Shown: in pieces, positions 34,403 to 42,759 of the stretch
How positions within the stretch are numbered: the first letter of the stretch is position 1
How the letters are laid out: every line of letters starts with the position of its first letter
DNA from: JAJVIP01 sp964405835
GTDB taxonomy: Bacteria; Elusimicrobiota; Elusimicrobia; F11
Assembly: GCA_964405835.1 (NCBI GenBank)
Contig: CAYOPN010000003.1
Coordinates: 29,421-93,420, forward strand
Length of the DNA stretch: 64,000 bases
Reading direction: 5' to 3'
Program-made: the position numbers and the translations under genes
The notes under the pieces: model-generated
The model's database searches: none
What the model was told of the DNA's origin: nothing
Seen by the model: the letters and a program-made list of their open reading frames with translations, nothing else

Positions 34403-35301
34403 TTGAGCGCCTCCAAGACCGAATTGATGTTGTGCTCAATCATTCCCATGTACGTGGCGGAATCCGAAAAAGCGCCGCCCATGGTGGCCACTTTTGCGAC
34501 CCGGATGCCGGTTTGGTCCGCAAGCCAATGCGGCGCGCTTTCCGAATACTGAATTTCGAACAAGAGCAGCTTGGCATTTTCCTTTTTGATCTTTTCCGCC
34601 AACTCCGCCAGATGCCGCGGCGACGGCGCAATGCCCGGCTTGGGTTCGATCTCGCCAATCAAAACAATTTTCAGATAGTCCGCGAAGTACACCATGTCGC
34701 GGTGATACGAGATGGCGCGAAGGCCTACCAGCGAAGCGGTCCGCTTCTCCCACTCCTTTAATTTCCCGGCCAATTCCTGTTCAAAGGCCGCGCGGTTCTT
34801 CTCGTAAACGGCCTTGTTAGTCGTGTCCAACCGCGCGAATGCCTCGGCAATAGCGCGCGCGATGGCCGTGCCGTTGCGCGGGTCGGTGTTGTAATGCGGA
34901 TTCCCGTCGGGATGCAGCTCCCCTTCGGCGCGGGACAGACTCACCGGGACATTGAGCGGCTTTATGTGGACGGAACAATCAATGTCTCCGTTTTGGCCCG
35001 GTTGCAAAGCCGGGTTCGCCGCCGCCTCGATGAGCGCCGGCAAAAAAGCGTGCTCGGCCCAAAGACCCAGATGAACAATGCCTTGTGCCTGCGCGAGCTT
35101 CGGCACGAAGCTCGGGCGCTGGGGCACCGAGTGGATGTCCTCCGTGCCCTTCGCCAAGGTCTCCACGTTCACCAAGTCGCCGCCGACGCGCCGCGCGATG
35201 TCCGCCAAGTCCGGCGTGGTCGCCACAATCCGCAGCTTTGCATGGGCCGGCGTTGCCGCCCATAACAAACAAGAAAAAAACAGAAGTCTCTTTAAAACCA
35301 T
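34399..35301 (-). CDS. znuA: Zinc/manganese ABC transporter substrate-binding protein
   Basis: 300 residues from ATG 35301, with GGAGGG upstream and a signal peptide (VLKRLLFFSCLLWAATPAHA). Cluster A-I fold: LRIVATTPDLADIARRVGG, TEDIHSVPQRPSFVP (first metal His), NPHYNTDPRNG (second), ISYHRDMVYFADYL (third). There is no long His-rich loop. It captures zinc or manganese in the periplasm for ZnuBC; zinc is favoured by the neighbours but not certain. Confidence 0.92.
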   Translation of the reverse strand: MVLKRLLFFSCLLWAATPAHAKLRIVATTPDLADIARRVGGDLVNVETLAKGTEDIHSVPQRPSFVPKLAQAQGIVHLGLWAEHAFLPALIEAAANPALQPGQNGDIDCSVHIKPLNVPVSLSRAEGELHPDGNPHYNTDPRNGTAIARAIAEAFARLDTTNKAVYEKNRAAFEQELAGKLKEWEKRTASLVGLRAISYHRDMVYFADYLKIVLIGEIEPKPGIAPSPRHLAELAEKIKKENAKLLLFEIQYSESAPHWLADQTGIRVAKVATMGGAFSDSATYMGMIEHNINSVLEALK

Positions 35302-35319
35302 AAACCCTCCATTAATTCG

Positions 35320-35395
35320 TCTCCCCGGCATGTCTTTGGCCGGGGTCTCCCGTTTTCAAAACTAGAGTTCCCGGCCAAAAGATTGCCGGGATGAC
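35320..35395. repeat. REP-like palindromic repeat, copy 3 (diverged, two units)
   Basis: Left unit CCCCGGC-ATGTCTTT-GGCCGGGG; right unit TCCCGGC-CAAAAGATT-GCCGGGATGAC in the opposite orientation, about 20 nt apart. The order GTCATCC-stem-loop-stem-GGAAC matches the other copies although stems differ. It separates znuA from the barrel gene and could act as a transcription attenuator between them. Confidence 0.65.
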
Positions 35396-35396
35396 G

Positions 35397-36611
35397 CTAG
35401 CGGTCCTTAAACGCGTGCGCGTGTTTGCCGATCACCGCCGTCCATTGCAAAAAAACCTGATGGTCGGTTTCGGTGCCCGGCACGTTGTCTTTCACCTGCG
35501 AATACTGCGCGCGGATCCGCTGGAATTCCGACGGGATGAAATTGATGAACCCGCCAGCGCTGCGCGTCACTTCATCGGGATTATCGATGCTTTCGGAGTA
35601 ATCGTAAAAACCGCCACCACTAAACAGACGGGCCAAGGCCGCTTCCACGTAGGAATAACCACCGAGCGCGCTGCGACGCTCGAACGTATCTGTGTCGCCG
35701 ATGTTGTCCGCATCCGTGTCGAGCGCGAGTTCCTGGCGGCGGCGTTCGTTGTTATGAAACCCCTCCAGCCCCCAAGTAATTTTTTTGAACAGGTTTTGGC
35801 GAACGGGTTCGTAGCGATACGTGATATCCACACCAGTCAAATAGCGGCGGTTGTTCGACATGTCGTTCGCGATGCCGCCGATAAAGTTCTGCCGCGGCGT
35901 GTAGGCCTCGCTCACCCCCACATCAACGCCTTGGTTATCTCCCAGCGGAAGATACGTGAACAGCCGCGCGTTGTAGGTCATTGCGTTCCATTTGCGGCCG
36001 GACGTGTCGCCATCGCCGCCGGTCTCTTCCAAACGCGTGTTCTCCGAACCGATCTTGTTCGTTGCGCCGACGGTCCCTTGCAGGAAAAACGGGACGTAGA
36101 ACAAGTGGGTCAATTCGACGCCATCCGATTTTGTTTCGCCGCCAACAAACGAATCAAGCGAGGTCAAACGCTCCACGAACGGCAATTCGTGTTCGTGGAA
36201 TTTCGGCAAGCGCCCAAAATTTGAGAAATAACGACCGAACCGCACGGTCATGTGGGCCGGCAACGCGGTCGTCACCACGGCCGCTTCCTCGACTTCAACC
36301 TCTTCGTCGGTGCCGTTGATGATTGCGTAGACCTTCGCGAACGGGTCCACGGTCGCCTGGAAATTTAGCTCCGCTCCGCGGAAATCAAAACCTCCTTTAT
36401 CTTCTTTCGTGTCTTTGACCACGGCATCCAATACCAGGCCCATGGCCGGGTTAAACGCCGATGAATCCGCGGACGTGCGGCGCGCGTCCAACTCCTTTAA
36501 TACCGCCTGTTTCACTTCTTCCACCGTGACTTCCGAATAAATGGGACGGATAAAACTCACTGCCAAAAATACGGCCGCCAATAGGCGGAACAAATGCATG
36601 TGTTGCAACAT
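35397..36611 (-). CDS. Outer-membrane barrel, probable metal-linked porin
   Basis: 404 residues; signal peptide to about residue 26 and GGAGG 7 nt before ATG 36611. After a short coiled-coil-like lead (VKQAVLKELDAR) come repeated amphipathic strands and phrases such as RFGRYFSNFGRLPKFHEHELPF, which look like a beta-barrel. The protein ends WTAVIGKHAHAFKDR; a His-rich tail of this kind is seen in barrels encoded next to znuABC in other bacteria. I infer a zinc-related outer-membrane channel. The znu genes follow after one REP-like repeat. Confidence 0.6.
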   Translation of the reverse strand: MLQHMHLFRLLAAVFLAVSFIRPIYSEVTVEEVKQAVLKELDARRTSADSSAFNPAMGLVLDAVVKDTKEDKGGFDFRGAELNFQATVDPFAKVYAIINGTDEEVEVEEAAVVTTALPAHMTVRFGRYFSNFGRLPKFHEHELPFVERLTSLDSFVGGETKSDGVELTHLFYVPFFLQGTVGATNKIGSENTRLEETGGDGDTSGRKWNAMTYNARLFTYLPLGDNQGVDVGVSEAYTPRQNFIGGIANDMSNNRRYLTGVDITYRYEPVRQNLFKKITWGLEGFHNNERRRQELALDTDADNIGDTDTFERRSALGGYSYVEAALARLFSGGGFYDYSESIDNPDEVTRSAGGFINFIPSEFQRIRAQYSQVKDNVPGTETDHQVFLQWTAVIGKHAHAFKDR

Positions 36612-36689
36612 AGAAATACCTCCAAAACAATAAGGGCCTAAATCAAAGGGCCTGATCCGCCAAGGCGGACCGGTTACGACGGATGGAGG

Positions 36690-36962
36690 TTAAGCGAGAG
36701 GTGGGGCGCGGGGAGAGGCGGTAAGAAGTGAGGCGCGAGAAACAAACGTCTCAAAAGAAAACGGGAGCAATTCCTCGACGACATGAACATTCAGTACGGC
36801 CGAACCGGCGTCAATGTCTCCGGTCGAGATGGTGTGGCAAACAACGCAACCATGATCATTGACGGAAGCGTGCGAAGCGTCCGCGTGGGCGACGTGGAGT
36901 TGGGCGGCCAAAACCGCCACAACTCCGAGGAAAAACGCCGATCGCTTCAGAAACTGCTTCAT
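36690..36962 (-). CDS. Small secreted His/Cys protein, DUF2946-like
   Basis: 90 residues: signal peptide (1-27), then HADASHASVNDHGCVVCHTIS, and a C-terminal SPRAPPLA. The His-rich segment, the Cys pair and the RAPP-type end resemble DUF2946-type peptides found beside metal transport genes. The CVVCH string also fits a haem-binding motif, but the protein is too small and lacks other cytochrome features. It sits between dps and the metal-linked barrel. Confidence 0.5.
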   Translation of the reverse strand: MKQFLKRSAFFLGVVAVLAAQLHVAHADASHASVNDHGCVVCHTISTGDIDAGSAVLNVHVVEELLPFSFETFVSRASLLTASPRAPPLA

Positions 36963-36968
36963 GTGCCT

Positions 36969-37445
36969 TTATTTATCAAGGAATGAACGCAACATCCAGG
37001 CCATTTTTTCATGGCCTTCCATCAAGCCGGTAAGAAAATCGCTGGTGCCGGTGTCGTGGTGCTTCTCGTTGGTGGTATCGACATCTTGGCGCAGCGTGCG
37101 GATGACGGTCTCATGATCATTTAAGAGATTCTTGATCATGTTGGGCGCGCTCGGGAATTTCCCGGGGTGTTCATTCAACTGGGAAAGTTTCGTGAATTCC
37201 CTCAGCGTCGCCACCGATTTCCCCCCGAGGCTGCGGGAACGTTCGGCCACTTCATCGATGGACTCATTGAGGGCCTCGTATTGCGCTTCAAAGAACTTAT
37301 GGAGATCGTTGAACTGCATGCCAACGACATTCCAATGGTAATTTCGCGTTTTCATGTAGAGAACATACAGGTCAGCCAGGTTTCGATTGAGAATCTTTAC
37401 GACCGCTTCCCGGTCTTTATCAGCAATGGCGATACTGGCTTTCAT
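36969..37445 (-). CDS. dps: Dps-family ferritin-like DNA-protection protein
   Basis: 158 residues, four-helix ferritin fold. The ferroxidase region is recognisable: KTRNYHWNVVGMQFNDLHKFFEAQYEALNESIDEVAER, with His, His, Asp and Glu in the Dps spacing. It oxidises and stores iron in a 12-mer shell and can protect DNA in starvation or peroxide stress. Spacing to neighbours is short (10 nt after ompA, 6 nt before the small His/Cys protein). Confidence 0.93.
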   Translation of the reverse strand: MKASIAIADKDREAVVKILNRNLADLYVLYMKTRNYHWNVVGMQFNDLHKFFEAQYEALNESIDEVAERSRSLGGKSVATLREFTKLSQLNEHPGKFPSAPNMIKNLLNDHETVIRTLRQDVDTTNEKHHDTGTSDFLTGLMEGHEKMAWMLRSFLDK

Positions 37446-37455
37446 ATGTTCCTCC

Positions 37456-38019
37456 TTAACGGCTAATTACTTTGAATTCAATCCGTCGGTTGTTCGAACG
37501 GCCATCGGCGGTCTGATTGTCGGCGATGGGTTTCGACTCACCGTAACCTTTGCTGCTGAGCCGAGTTCCCGAAACGCCTTTCTCAACCAAATAAACTTTT
37601 ACGGCGTCAGCGCGACGCTGAGAAAGCGCTTGGTTCGCGTTGTCTTCTCCGACATTGTCGGTATGGCCCTGGACTTCCACGTTAACCGACGGATTCGCAT
37701 TGAGTGTCGCGGCGGCCTCATTCAACACCACCAAGCTGCTGGGTTGAAGACGATCCGAATTGGTTTCAAAATTAACTCCCTTGAGAACCCATTCGCCTTG
37801 CGGAACGGCCATGGCCTGTTTCGCTGGCTCGGATTTTTTCACCGGAGCAGAGGCGGGAGCGGGTTGAATCTCGGTGCAATAGTTCCATCCCGATTGGTGC
37901 TGGAGCTGAACGTAGGGTGTTTTGCAATCCCAGCGAAGATCGGCTGGATAGATTGGCGAGGCGATAACGGCGGATGTTCCCATCCCCAACAACATTGCGG
38001 CGGCGATTAATTTTTTCAT
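37456..38019 (-). CDS. OmpA-family peptidoglycan-associated protein
   Basis: 187 residues. Signal peptide (MKKLIAAAMLLGMGTSAVIA), a short unique domain with two Cys, a Pro/Ala linker, then an OmpA C-terminal domain (about 75-187): FETNSDRLQPSS, VEVQGHTDNVGEDNANQALSQRRADAV and SNNRRIEF. It should bind diaminopimelate of peptidoglycan and tie the envelope together. There is no N-terminal barrel. Confidence 0.92.
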   Translation of the reverse strand: MKKLIAAAMLLGMGTSAVIASPIYPADLRWDCKTPYVQLQHQSGWNYCTEIQPAPASAPVKKSEPAKQAMAVPQGEWVLKGVNFETNSDRLQPSSLVVLNEAAATLNANPSVNVEVQGHTDNVGEDNANQALSQRRADAVKVYLVEKGVSGTRLSSKGYGESKPIADNQTADGRSNNRRIEFKVISR

Positions 38020-38043
38020 TTGAGTCTCCCTGTTAATTTTGAA

Positions 38044-38769
38044 TTAGTACGTCGCAACCAGCGCGACGGTGGTGGTGGTGTCATTGCGGCCAAATCCTCT
38101 CGGCGGCTCGCCGACGTGTTTCCAAACGTACGAGAGCTTGAGTGACATGGCCGTGTTGATAGCGGCGGTGATAGCGGTCTCGGTGTTCACTCGGAAGTCG
38201 CGGCGGTTCTCAAAGTTATGGAGATATTCCGCGTCCTGGCTGAAGTTGGATGTGGGAGAAATCGTCCACACGTATTTGCTGTAGGCGCGGCCGGAGGTGA
38301 ACTCTTCATCATCATCGTTGATGCGGTATTCCTCGATGTAACCGACACCGACTTCGCCGATCAGGAAGTTCACAGGCGACTTGATGAGTTCGCGTCCCAT
38401 ACCGACGTTGTTGTCGTAGCGTCCGCGGATACCGGCGAAACGGTCTTTGTCCCACACGAATTTCTGATAGCCGTAGTTTTTCTCTGAGAATTTCTGAGTA
38501 AGTTTTTCGCTCGCGCTGTACTTCTCGGCCGTGGTGCTTCCCTGATTCGATGCTCCCAGGGCGCTGCCAATCAGCTCAAGCACGGTCTTGGACTTCCATT
38601 CGTAATTAAAGGTGTCTTTCACGGACCCGCTCTGCGATTTGGTGTTTCCATTAGCGCTGACGGCGGAAAGCTCGGTCGAATTCTTCCAGGGTTTCTTCGG
38701 TGCTTCTTCCGCGCCGGCGGTTGCTGCAACAGCGAACAAAACGGCCGCGGAAATAACTTTCAACTTCAT
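38044..38769 (-). CDS. DUF481 (YdiY-like) outer-membrane barrel
   Basis: 241 residues with a signal peptide (1-20). The pattern KNSTELSAVSANGNTKSQSGSVKDTFNYEW at the start and repeated aromatic-ended strands to a C-terminal LVATY match the DUF481/YdiY salt-induced outer-membrane group. Function is unknown; the mscL gene just upstream on the same strand makes an osmotic-stress link reasonable. Confidence 0.82.
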   Translation of the reverse strand: MKLKVISAAVLFAVAATAGAEEAPKKPWKNSTELSAVSANGNTKSQSGSVKDTFNYEWKSKTVLELIGSALGASNQGSTTAEKYSASEKLTQKFSEKNYGYQKFVWDKDRFAGIRGRYDNNVGMGRELIKSPVNFLIGEVGVGYIEEYRINDDDEEFTSGRAYSKYVWTISPTSNFSQDAEYLHNFENRRDFRVNTETAITAAINTAMSLKLSYVWKHVGEPPRGFGRNDTTTTVALVATY

Positions 38770-38805
38770 GATAACTCCTTATCTATGTCTTGGTGGTTGT
38801 ACGAA

Positions 38806-39225
38806 TTAGTTGGCCGGTACGTTCGAAGTGCAAAATGCGCATTTCGTGGCCTTCAACGGAATATTGGACAGACAAAGCGGGCAGGGTTTGGAGGTAGGGG
38901 TGAGCACACCGACTTCTTTCCGTTTCATCTGATTCATGACTTTCACAACGAGGAAAACACAGAAAGCAACAATGATGAAATCGAGCACGTTGTTGATGAA
39001 AACACCGTAATTAAAGGTGGCGGCTTTGGTGGTCTCGGTCGCCTCCCGCATAACAATTTTCAAATCGCTGAAGTCAACGTTCCCAAGCAGCACGCCGACC
39101 GGAGGCATGATCAAATCATTGACGGCAGATGAGACGATCTTTCCGAAGGCCCCGCCGATAATAACGCCAACCGCCAAATCAACCACATTTCCGCGCATGG
39201 CAAACTCTTTGAATTCTTTCAGCAT
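38806..39225 (-). CDS. mscL: Large-conductance mechanosensitive channel
   Basis: 139 residues. N-terminal helix KEFKEFAMRGNVVDLAVGVIIGGAFGKIVSS and second transmembrane helix (FIIVAFCVFLVVKVMN) are standard MscL. The C-terminus carries CPLC and CAFC pairs (about 114-133) in place of the usual amphipathic end, which could form a small zinc-binding knuckle. It opens under membrane tension to release solutes. Confidence 0.95.
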   Translation of the reverse strand: MLKEFKEFAMRGNVVDLAVGVIIGGAFGKIVSSAVNDLIMPPVGVLLGNVDFSDLKIVMREATETTKAATFNYGVFINNVLDFIIVAFCVFLVVKVMNQMKRKEVGVLTPTSKPCPLCLSNIPLKATKCAFCTSNVPAN

Positions 39226-39255
39226 GGGATCACCTCGTTATGATTTTTTTGGGAG

Positions 39256-39678
39256 TTACTTCGGACTCGAATTAACGGCGGGCAAAGGGGGTGGCGCGAC
39301 AGCGTTTTCAACGGGCACAACATCGGTGGCAAAATAATCGGTCTCGGCAAAAATCGGGAGCGGGATGAAGCGGTGCTGATCGTATTTGAGGACCACGCGC
39401 TGACCAAGCGTGCCTTTTAATTTCTCTGCAACGGCGGCGTCCACGACGCTGAAAATAAACAACTCGGGCATGGCGCCGGGCAAATTCACCATCGCCAGTT
39501 CACCTTCCCAGGTCTTGAAAATCCAACCACGCTTGGAGAATTTCTGGATGTAGCCGGCACGTTCACCCGTGGAGAACACGTATTTGAGCGTAAACCAGAA
39601 CCACAGGCCAAAACCAATGGTGCCTACAAGCACCACAGTTACAAGGGATTTGACGATCCAACGGCGAAGGGCTTCCAT
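39256..39678 (-). CDS. Conserved hypothetical membrane-anchored protein
   Basis: 140 residues: one N-terminal helix (about 10-30), then SxGERAGYIQKFSKRGWIFKTWEGELAM and a Pro-rich C-terminus. The GYIQKFSKRGWIxKTxEGEL phrase is a conserved feature of small proteins seen in several Gram-negative groups; their function is unknown to me. It is the first gene of the long minus-strand series and starts 24 nt from the DUF3313 gene region on the other strand. Confidence 0.6.
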   Translation of the reverse strand: MEALRRWIVKSLVTVVLVGTIGFGLWFWFTLKYVFSTGERAGYIQKFSKRGWIFKTWEGELAMVNLPGAMPELFIFSVVDAAVAEKLKGTLGQRVVLKYDQHRFIPLPIFAETDYFATDVVPVENAVAPPPLPAVNSSPK

Positions 39679-39735
39679 AAGGGCGGGGATTGTACATCAA
39701 AAATGCGTGATGGATTGTCTACAATGCACGTTCTC

Positions 39736-40833
39736 ATGAAAACGTTTTTTAAATCCCGGTTTTTGATTTCCTGTTTTGCCGTCCTACTGTCCGGCTGCGT
39801 ACTCCGCCAGGAGCAGCCGCTCAACTCGCGTTATCTTGGCGACTACACCGGATTTCAACAAGTGGACTTCAAGGCTGAAACATTGGTGTACCGCCATCCC
39901 ACCACCCGTGTCACCGACTACAACAAATTCATGATCGCGCCCGTCATAGTGTATGAGAACGCGCCCAAAATCAAAGAATCCAACCGCCCTTTTTACGATG
40001 ATCTGGCCGATGAACTGCATTCAAAACTTGTCGGCATCATTTCCAAAAACTATTCGATTGTGAAGGATCCGGGCCCGGGCGTGTTATTGTTGGAGTACGC
40101 CATCGTCGACATCAAGCCCTACACCTGGATGACGAAAGAAGACGGGACCCGCTATTTCCGGACCGACACGACCCGCAAGGGCTCGCAGTTCGAGCTCGAC
40201 TGCCGCGATTCGCAATCGGACGAGCGTATTTTCGCGATTTCGACGCGGTACGTGGGCAAGACCTACATGGCCTACGCCAACATGTCTTGCCTGCCCAACA
40301 TTCAAACCGCCTTCGACCAATGGGCGCGTTTCCTCGACAGCCTGCTGGCGCGCGCGAAACAAGACCGGGCCGCGGCGCGCCAAGAAGATGCCGCTTCTTT
40401 TCGCCCCGCCACATCGTCCTACCGTTCCGATCCCAAAAATCCGGGCGCGGTCGTTTACCGGCACCCCAAGCTGCGCGTTACGAATTATGAAAAGTTTTAT
40501 GTCCCGGTCCCCCGCCTCGAGGGCCGCCCCAATATGACCGCCGATGAACGCAAGGAAATCGGCCTAAAATTGCGCGACGAAGCGATCCTGATTTTCGACG
40601 ACCCGTCCCTTTTCGTGAACCATCCCGGCCCCGGCATTCTCACCGTCCGGACGCGGATTGAAGAGTCCCCGACCGGCCACAAATTTACGCTGGAATGCAT
40701 CGATCCGGCCCAAGGCACACTGGTCTTCGGCATGATCCAAACTGTGCCAGGGCAGGATTTGTTTAAGGCCTATAAGAAATGGAACGAGAAACTCAAGGAG
40801 CGTTGGGAAGAAGCGCTCGAGGCCAAACCATGA
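39736..40833 (+). CDS. DUF3313-like lipoprotein with two tandem domains
   Basis: 365 residues from ATG 39736, chosen because it gives a typical lipoprotein signal (KTFFKSRFLISCFAVLLSGC). ATG 39703 and 39724 are also possible; none has a clear Shine-Dalgarno. Two repeats of the same domain are visible: VYRHPTTRVTDYNKFMIAPV near residue 47 and VYRHPKLRVTNYEKFYVPV near residue 235, each followed by a PGPG motif (DPGPGVLLLEY and HPGPGILTVRT). Internal duplication of DUF3313 is the simplest reading. Function is unknown; outer membrane is the likely location. Confidence 0.65.
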   Translation: MKTFFKSRFLISCFAVLLSGCVLRQEQPLNSRYLGDYTGFQQVDFKAETLVYRHPTTRVTDYNKFMIAPVIVYENAPKIKESNRPFYDDLADELHSKLVGIISKNYSIVKDPGPGVLLLEYAIVDIKPYTWMTKEDGTRYFRTDTTRKGSQFELDCRDSQSDERIFAISTRYVGKTYMAYANMSCLPNIQTAFDQWARFLDSLLARAKQDRAAARQEDAASFRPATSSYRSDPKNPGAVVYRHPKLRVTNYEKFYVPVPRLEGRPNMTADERKEIGLKLRDEAILIFDDPSLFVNHPGPGILTVRTRIEESPTGHKFTLECIDPAQGTLVFGMIQTVPGQDLFKAYKKWNEKLKERWEEALEAKP

Positions 40834-41381
40834 CCCTGCTTCGCCGATGGCTACGCAGGGCAAGCCCGCTCTTGTTGTTAACAGGAGTAGCGATGGCGGC
40901 GGACACGGACCCCATGAAGATCGATGACATTGTGAAGAACGTTGGTCCACGCTCACGGATACTGGTGCAAGGTACCATCACAAAAGCCATTAGCTTCGAT
41001 ACGATGGTATTAGACGATGGGACCGGGAAAATGGTGCTGGACCTTACCCAAGCCAAGAACGAACTAAAAGTCTCGGATACGGTGGTGGTATACGGGAAAT
41101 ACCGCGGGACTTCAACTTACCGGGCGTACAACGCGGAGATGTTGGCGTTGGAATTGGCTTCCCCCACCGACACCGAAACCGTCAAGAAACTCGGCGAAAA
41201 ATTTGCAAAGAACCACCCGATAACAAAAGAAGATCGCGCTAAGAAAAAAGAAGAGAGCGCGCCGAAAGTGGAGAAATCCGTGGAAGGACGGCTGGAAGAA
41301 CTTGAAAAGCTCAAATCAAAAAACCTGGTCACTCCCGAAGAGTATCAAGAGCAGCGCAAACGCCTGCTAAACGACCTCTAA
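40830..41381 (+). CDS. Exported OB-fold protein with C-terminal SHOCT motif
   Basis: 183 residues from ATG 40830 (ATGA overlap with the DUF3313 gene). Signal peptide to about residue 24. Residues 30-105 look like a small OB fold (ILVQGTITKAISFDTMVLDD; VVVYGKYRGTSTYRAYNAE). The C-terminal helix pair EGRLEELEKLKSKNLVTPEEYQEQRKRLLNDL (quoted here in part: LKSKNLVTPEEYQEQR) is a SHOCT motif, a short oligomerisation element. Probably works with the lipoprotein encoded before it. Confidence 0.62.
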   Translation: MTLLRRWLRRASPLLLLTGVAMAADTDPMKIDDIVKNVGPRSRILVQGTITKAISFDTMVLDDGTGKMVLDLTQAKNELKVSDTVVVYGKYRGTSTYRAYNAEMLALELASPTDTETVKKLGEKFAKNHPITKEDRAKKKEESAPKVEKSVEGRLEELEKLKSKNLVTPEEYQEQRKRLLNDL

Positions 41382-41382
41382 C

Positions 41383-41883
41383 TCAATTCCCTTCTGATAA
41401 AAGCCGTTTGACTTCCTCACGCCATTTCGCCGGATCTTTGACGTTGTAACCCGTGTGGATAAAACGAACATTCCCCTTCCGGTCAATAATGTAGGAACTC
41501 GGCATCGCTTCGGCCTCGTATTTGGCGACGACCGCGCTTTCCGGATCGAGCAACACCGTCAACACCAGCGGTCGATTAATTGGTTTGGCGAGAAATTTTT
41601 GCACTGCGGCCGGCTTCTTGTCCACATTGATGGCCAGTACTTTGAATTTTTCCGTTTGGTATTCCTTCGCGAGACTGTTCAGTTCGGGGAACTCCACGTT
41701 GCAAGGCGGACACCACGTCGCCCAAAAGTTGACCAAAACAACGCTGCCACGAAGCGCCTTTAACTCAACCTGGTTTCCTTCCAGGTCCTTAAGTGAAAAT
41801 TCCGGAGCGGGTTTATCGGTCCCGGCAGAAAATACCGGCCCAACCATCAGCATCAACGCGAAAAAAACTGTTTTTAGCTTCAT
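41383..41883 (-). CDS. TlpA-like periplasmic thioredoxin
   Basis: 166 residues from ATG 41883, with AAGGAG 6 nt upstream. Signal peptide KLKTVFFALMLMVGPVFSAG, then a thioredoxin fold with the active site WATWCPPCNVEF (about 51-62) and the cis-proline loop AMPSSYIIDRKG. It is the last gene of the apbE/DUF3570/DUF4266 cluster, where such a thioredoxin is often present and may keep cysteines of the partners reduced. Confidence 0.9.
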   Translation of the reverse strand: MKLKTVFFALMLMVGPVFSAGTDKPAPEFSLKDLEGNQVELKALRGSVVLVNFWATWCPPCNVEFPELNSLAKEYQTEKFKVLAINVDKKPAAVQKFLAKPINRPLVLTVLLDPESAVVAKYEAEAMPSSYIIDRKGNVRFIHTGYNVKDPAKWREEVKRLLSEGN

Positions 41884-41900
41884 ATTCATCTCCTTGACCG

Positions 41901-42749
41901 CTAATAGCACCAGTGGCGGACACCAGCGCTTTCCAAGAAAGCATCTGCTGTTGCGCCGTTTAAAAATCCATACGTCGAAAGGAAACCGGCTTCGGTGCAG
42001 GTGTTCGCAGCCACCGTGACCGACCGTGGCGCGTCACTTACAGGCCAGCCATTACGCGGGTCAAGAATATGGCCGTAGCGTTTGCCGTTGATCATCAGGA
42101 ATTTTTTGGAATCCCCGCTGGTGGCCAGCGCGCCCTCTTTCGCTTCGATTATGCGAACGGCCACATGCTCTTTCTCGGCGTCTTCAATACCGACTGTCCA
42201 GGGTTTACCATCCCGGCGTTTCCCTTCCATAGCAATGTCACCGCCGTAATTCACCAACACCGCAACACCATAGCGGTCGCGGAGGGCCCGCAAGCTGCGA
42301 TCGACCGCGTATTCTTTTCCAATGCCGCCCAAATCGATTTCCATACCGGGCGCAAGTTCAATCACAGGGTTCCGCCATTTCACTTTGTTCCACCCCACCA
42401 GCGGTAGGATCGTTTTTACGTCCTCCTCTTTGGGCACGCGGTCGCTACCGTCAAACTTCCAAACCTTGCGCAAAATTCCCGACGTAATGTCGAAGAGCCC
42501 GTTGCTGATCCGGTGGCAATGATCAGCGAAATCAATCAACCGCGCCGTTTCCTCATCGACTTTTACCGGCCGTCCCGCCGAAGTGTTGATTTGATGGACA
42601 ATATTGCCCTCAATATAGCGGCTGAACTTTTTTTCAATACGGAACGCTTCCGCTTTGGCGATCTCCAACATCTCTTTGCCCAACACCGCGTCATCCGTAT
42701 CGATCAGGATCTCACAAGGACAGGCCATCGCTCGAAAAGACCCTTTCAT
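41901..42749 (-). CDS. apbE: FAD:protein FMN transferase
   Basis: 282 residues, ApbE fold: MACPCEILI replaces the usual MGTxFxI start, then NTSAGRPVKVDEETARLI, GLFDITSGILRKVW, DLGGIGKEYAVDRSL and the FAD/Mg site LVNYGGDIAMEG with TSGDSKKF. It attaches FMN to Thr or Ser of partner proteins. No signal peptide or lipobox is visible, unlike most periplasmic ApbE proteins, and the gene starts 10 nt after the DUF3570 stop, leaving no room for one. It may act before export of its target. Confidence 0.9.
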   Translation of the reverse strand: MKGSFRAMACPCEILIDTDDAVLGKEMLEIAKAEAFRIEKKFSRYIEGNIVHQINTSAGRPVKVDEETARLIDFADHCHRISNGLFDITSGILRKVWKFDGSDRVPKEEDVKTILPLVGWNKVKWRNPVIELAPGMEIDLGGIGKEYAVDRSLRALRDRYGVAVLVNYGGDIAMEGKRRDGKPWTVGIEDAEKEHVAVRIIEAKEGALATSGDSKKFLMINGKRYGHILDPRNGWPVSDAPRSVTVAANTCTEAGFLSTYGFLNGATADAFLESAGVRHWCY

Positions 42750-42759
42750 CTCAATTTCC

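Noticed and set aside
36643..36672. GGTCCGCC/GGCGGATC stem upstream of the metal-linked barrel as a terminator
   Set aside because: No T-run follows in either direction and it lies between genes that look co-transcribed.
36690..36962. CVVCH as a c-type cytochrome haem site
   Set aside because: The protein is 90 residues with a His-rich N-terminus and a DUF2946-like RAPP end; there is no axial ligand or haem-protein context.
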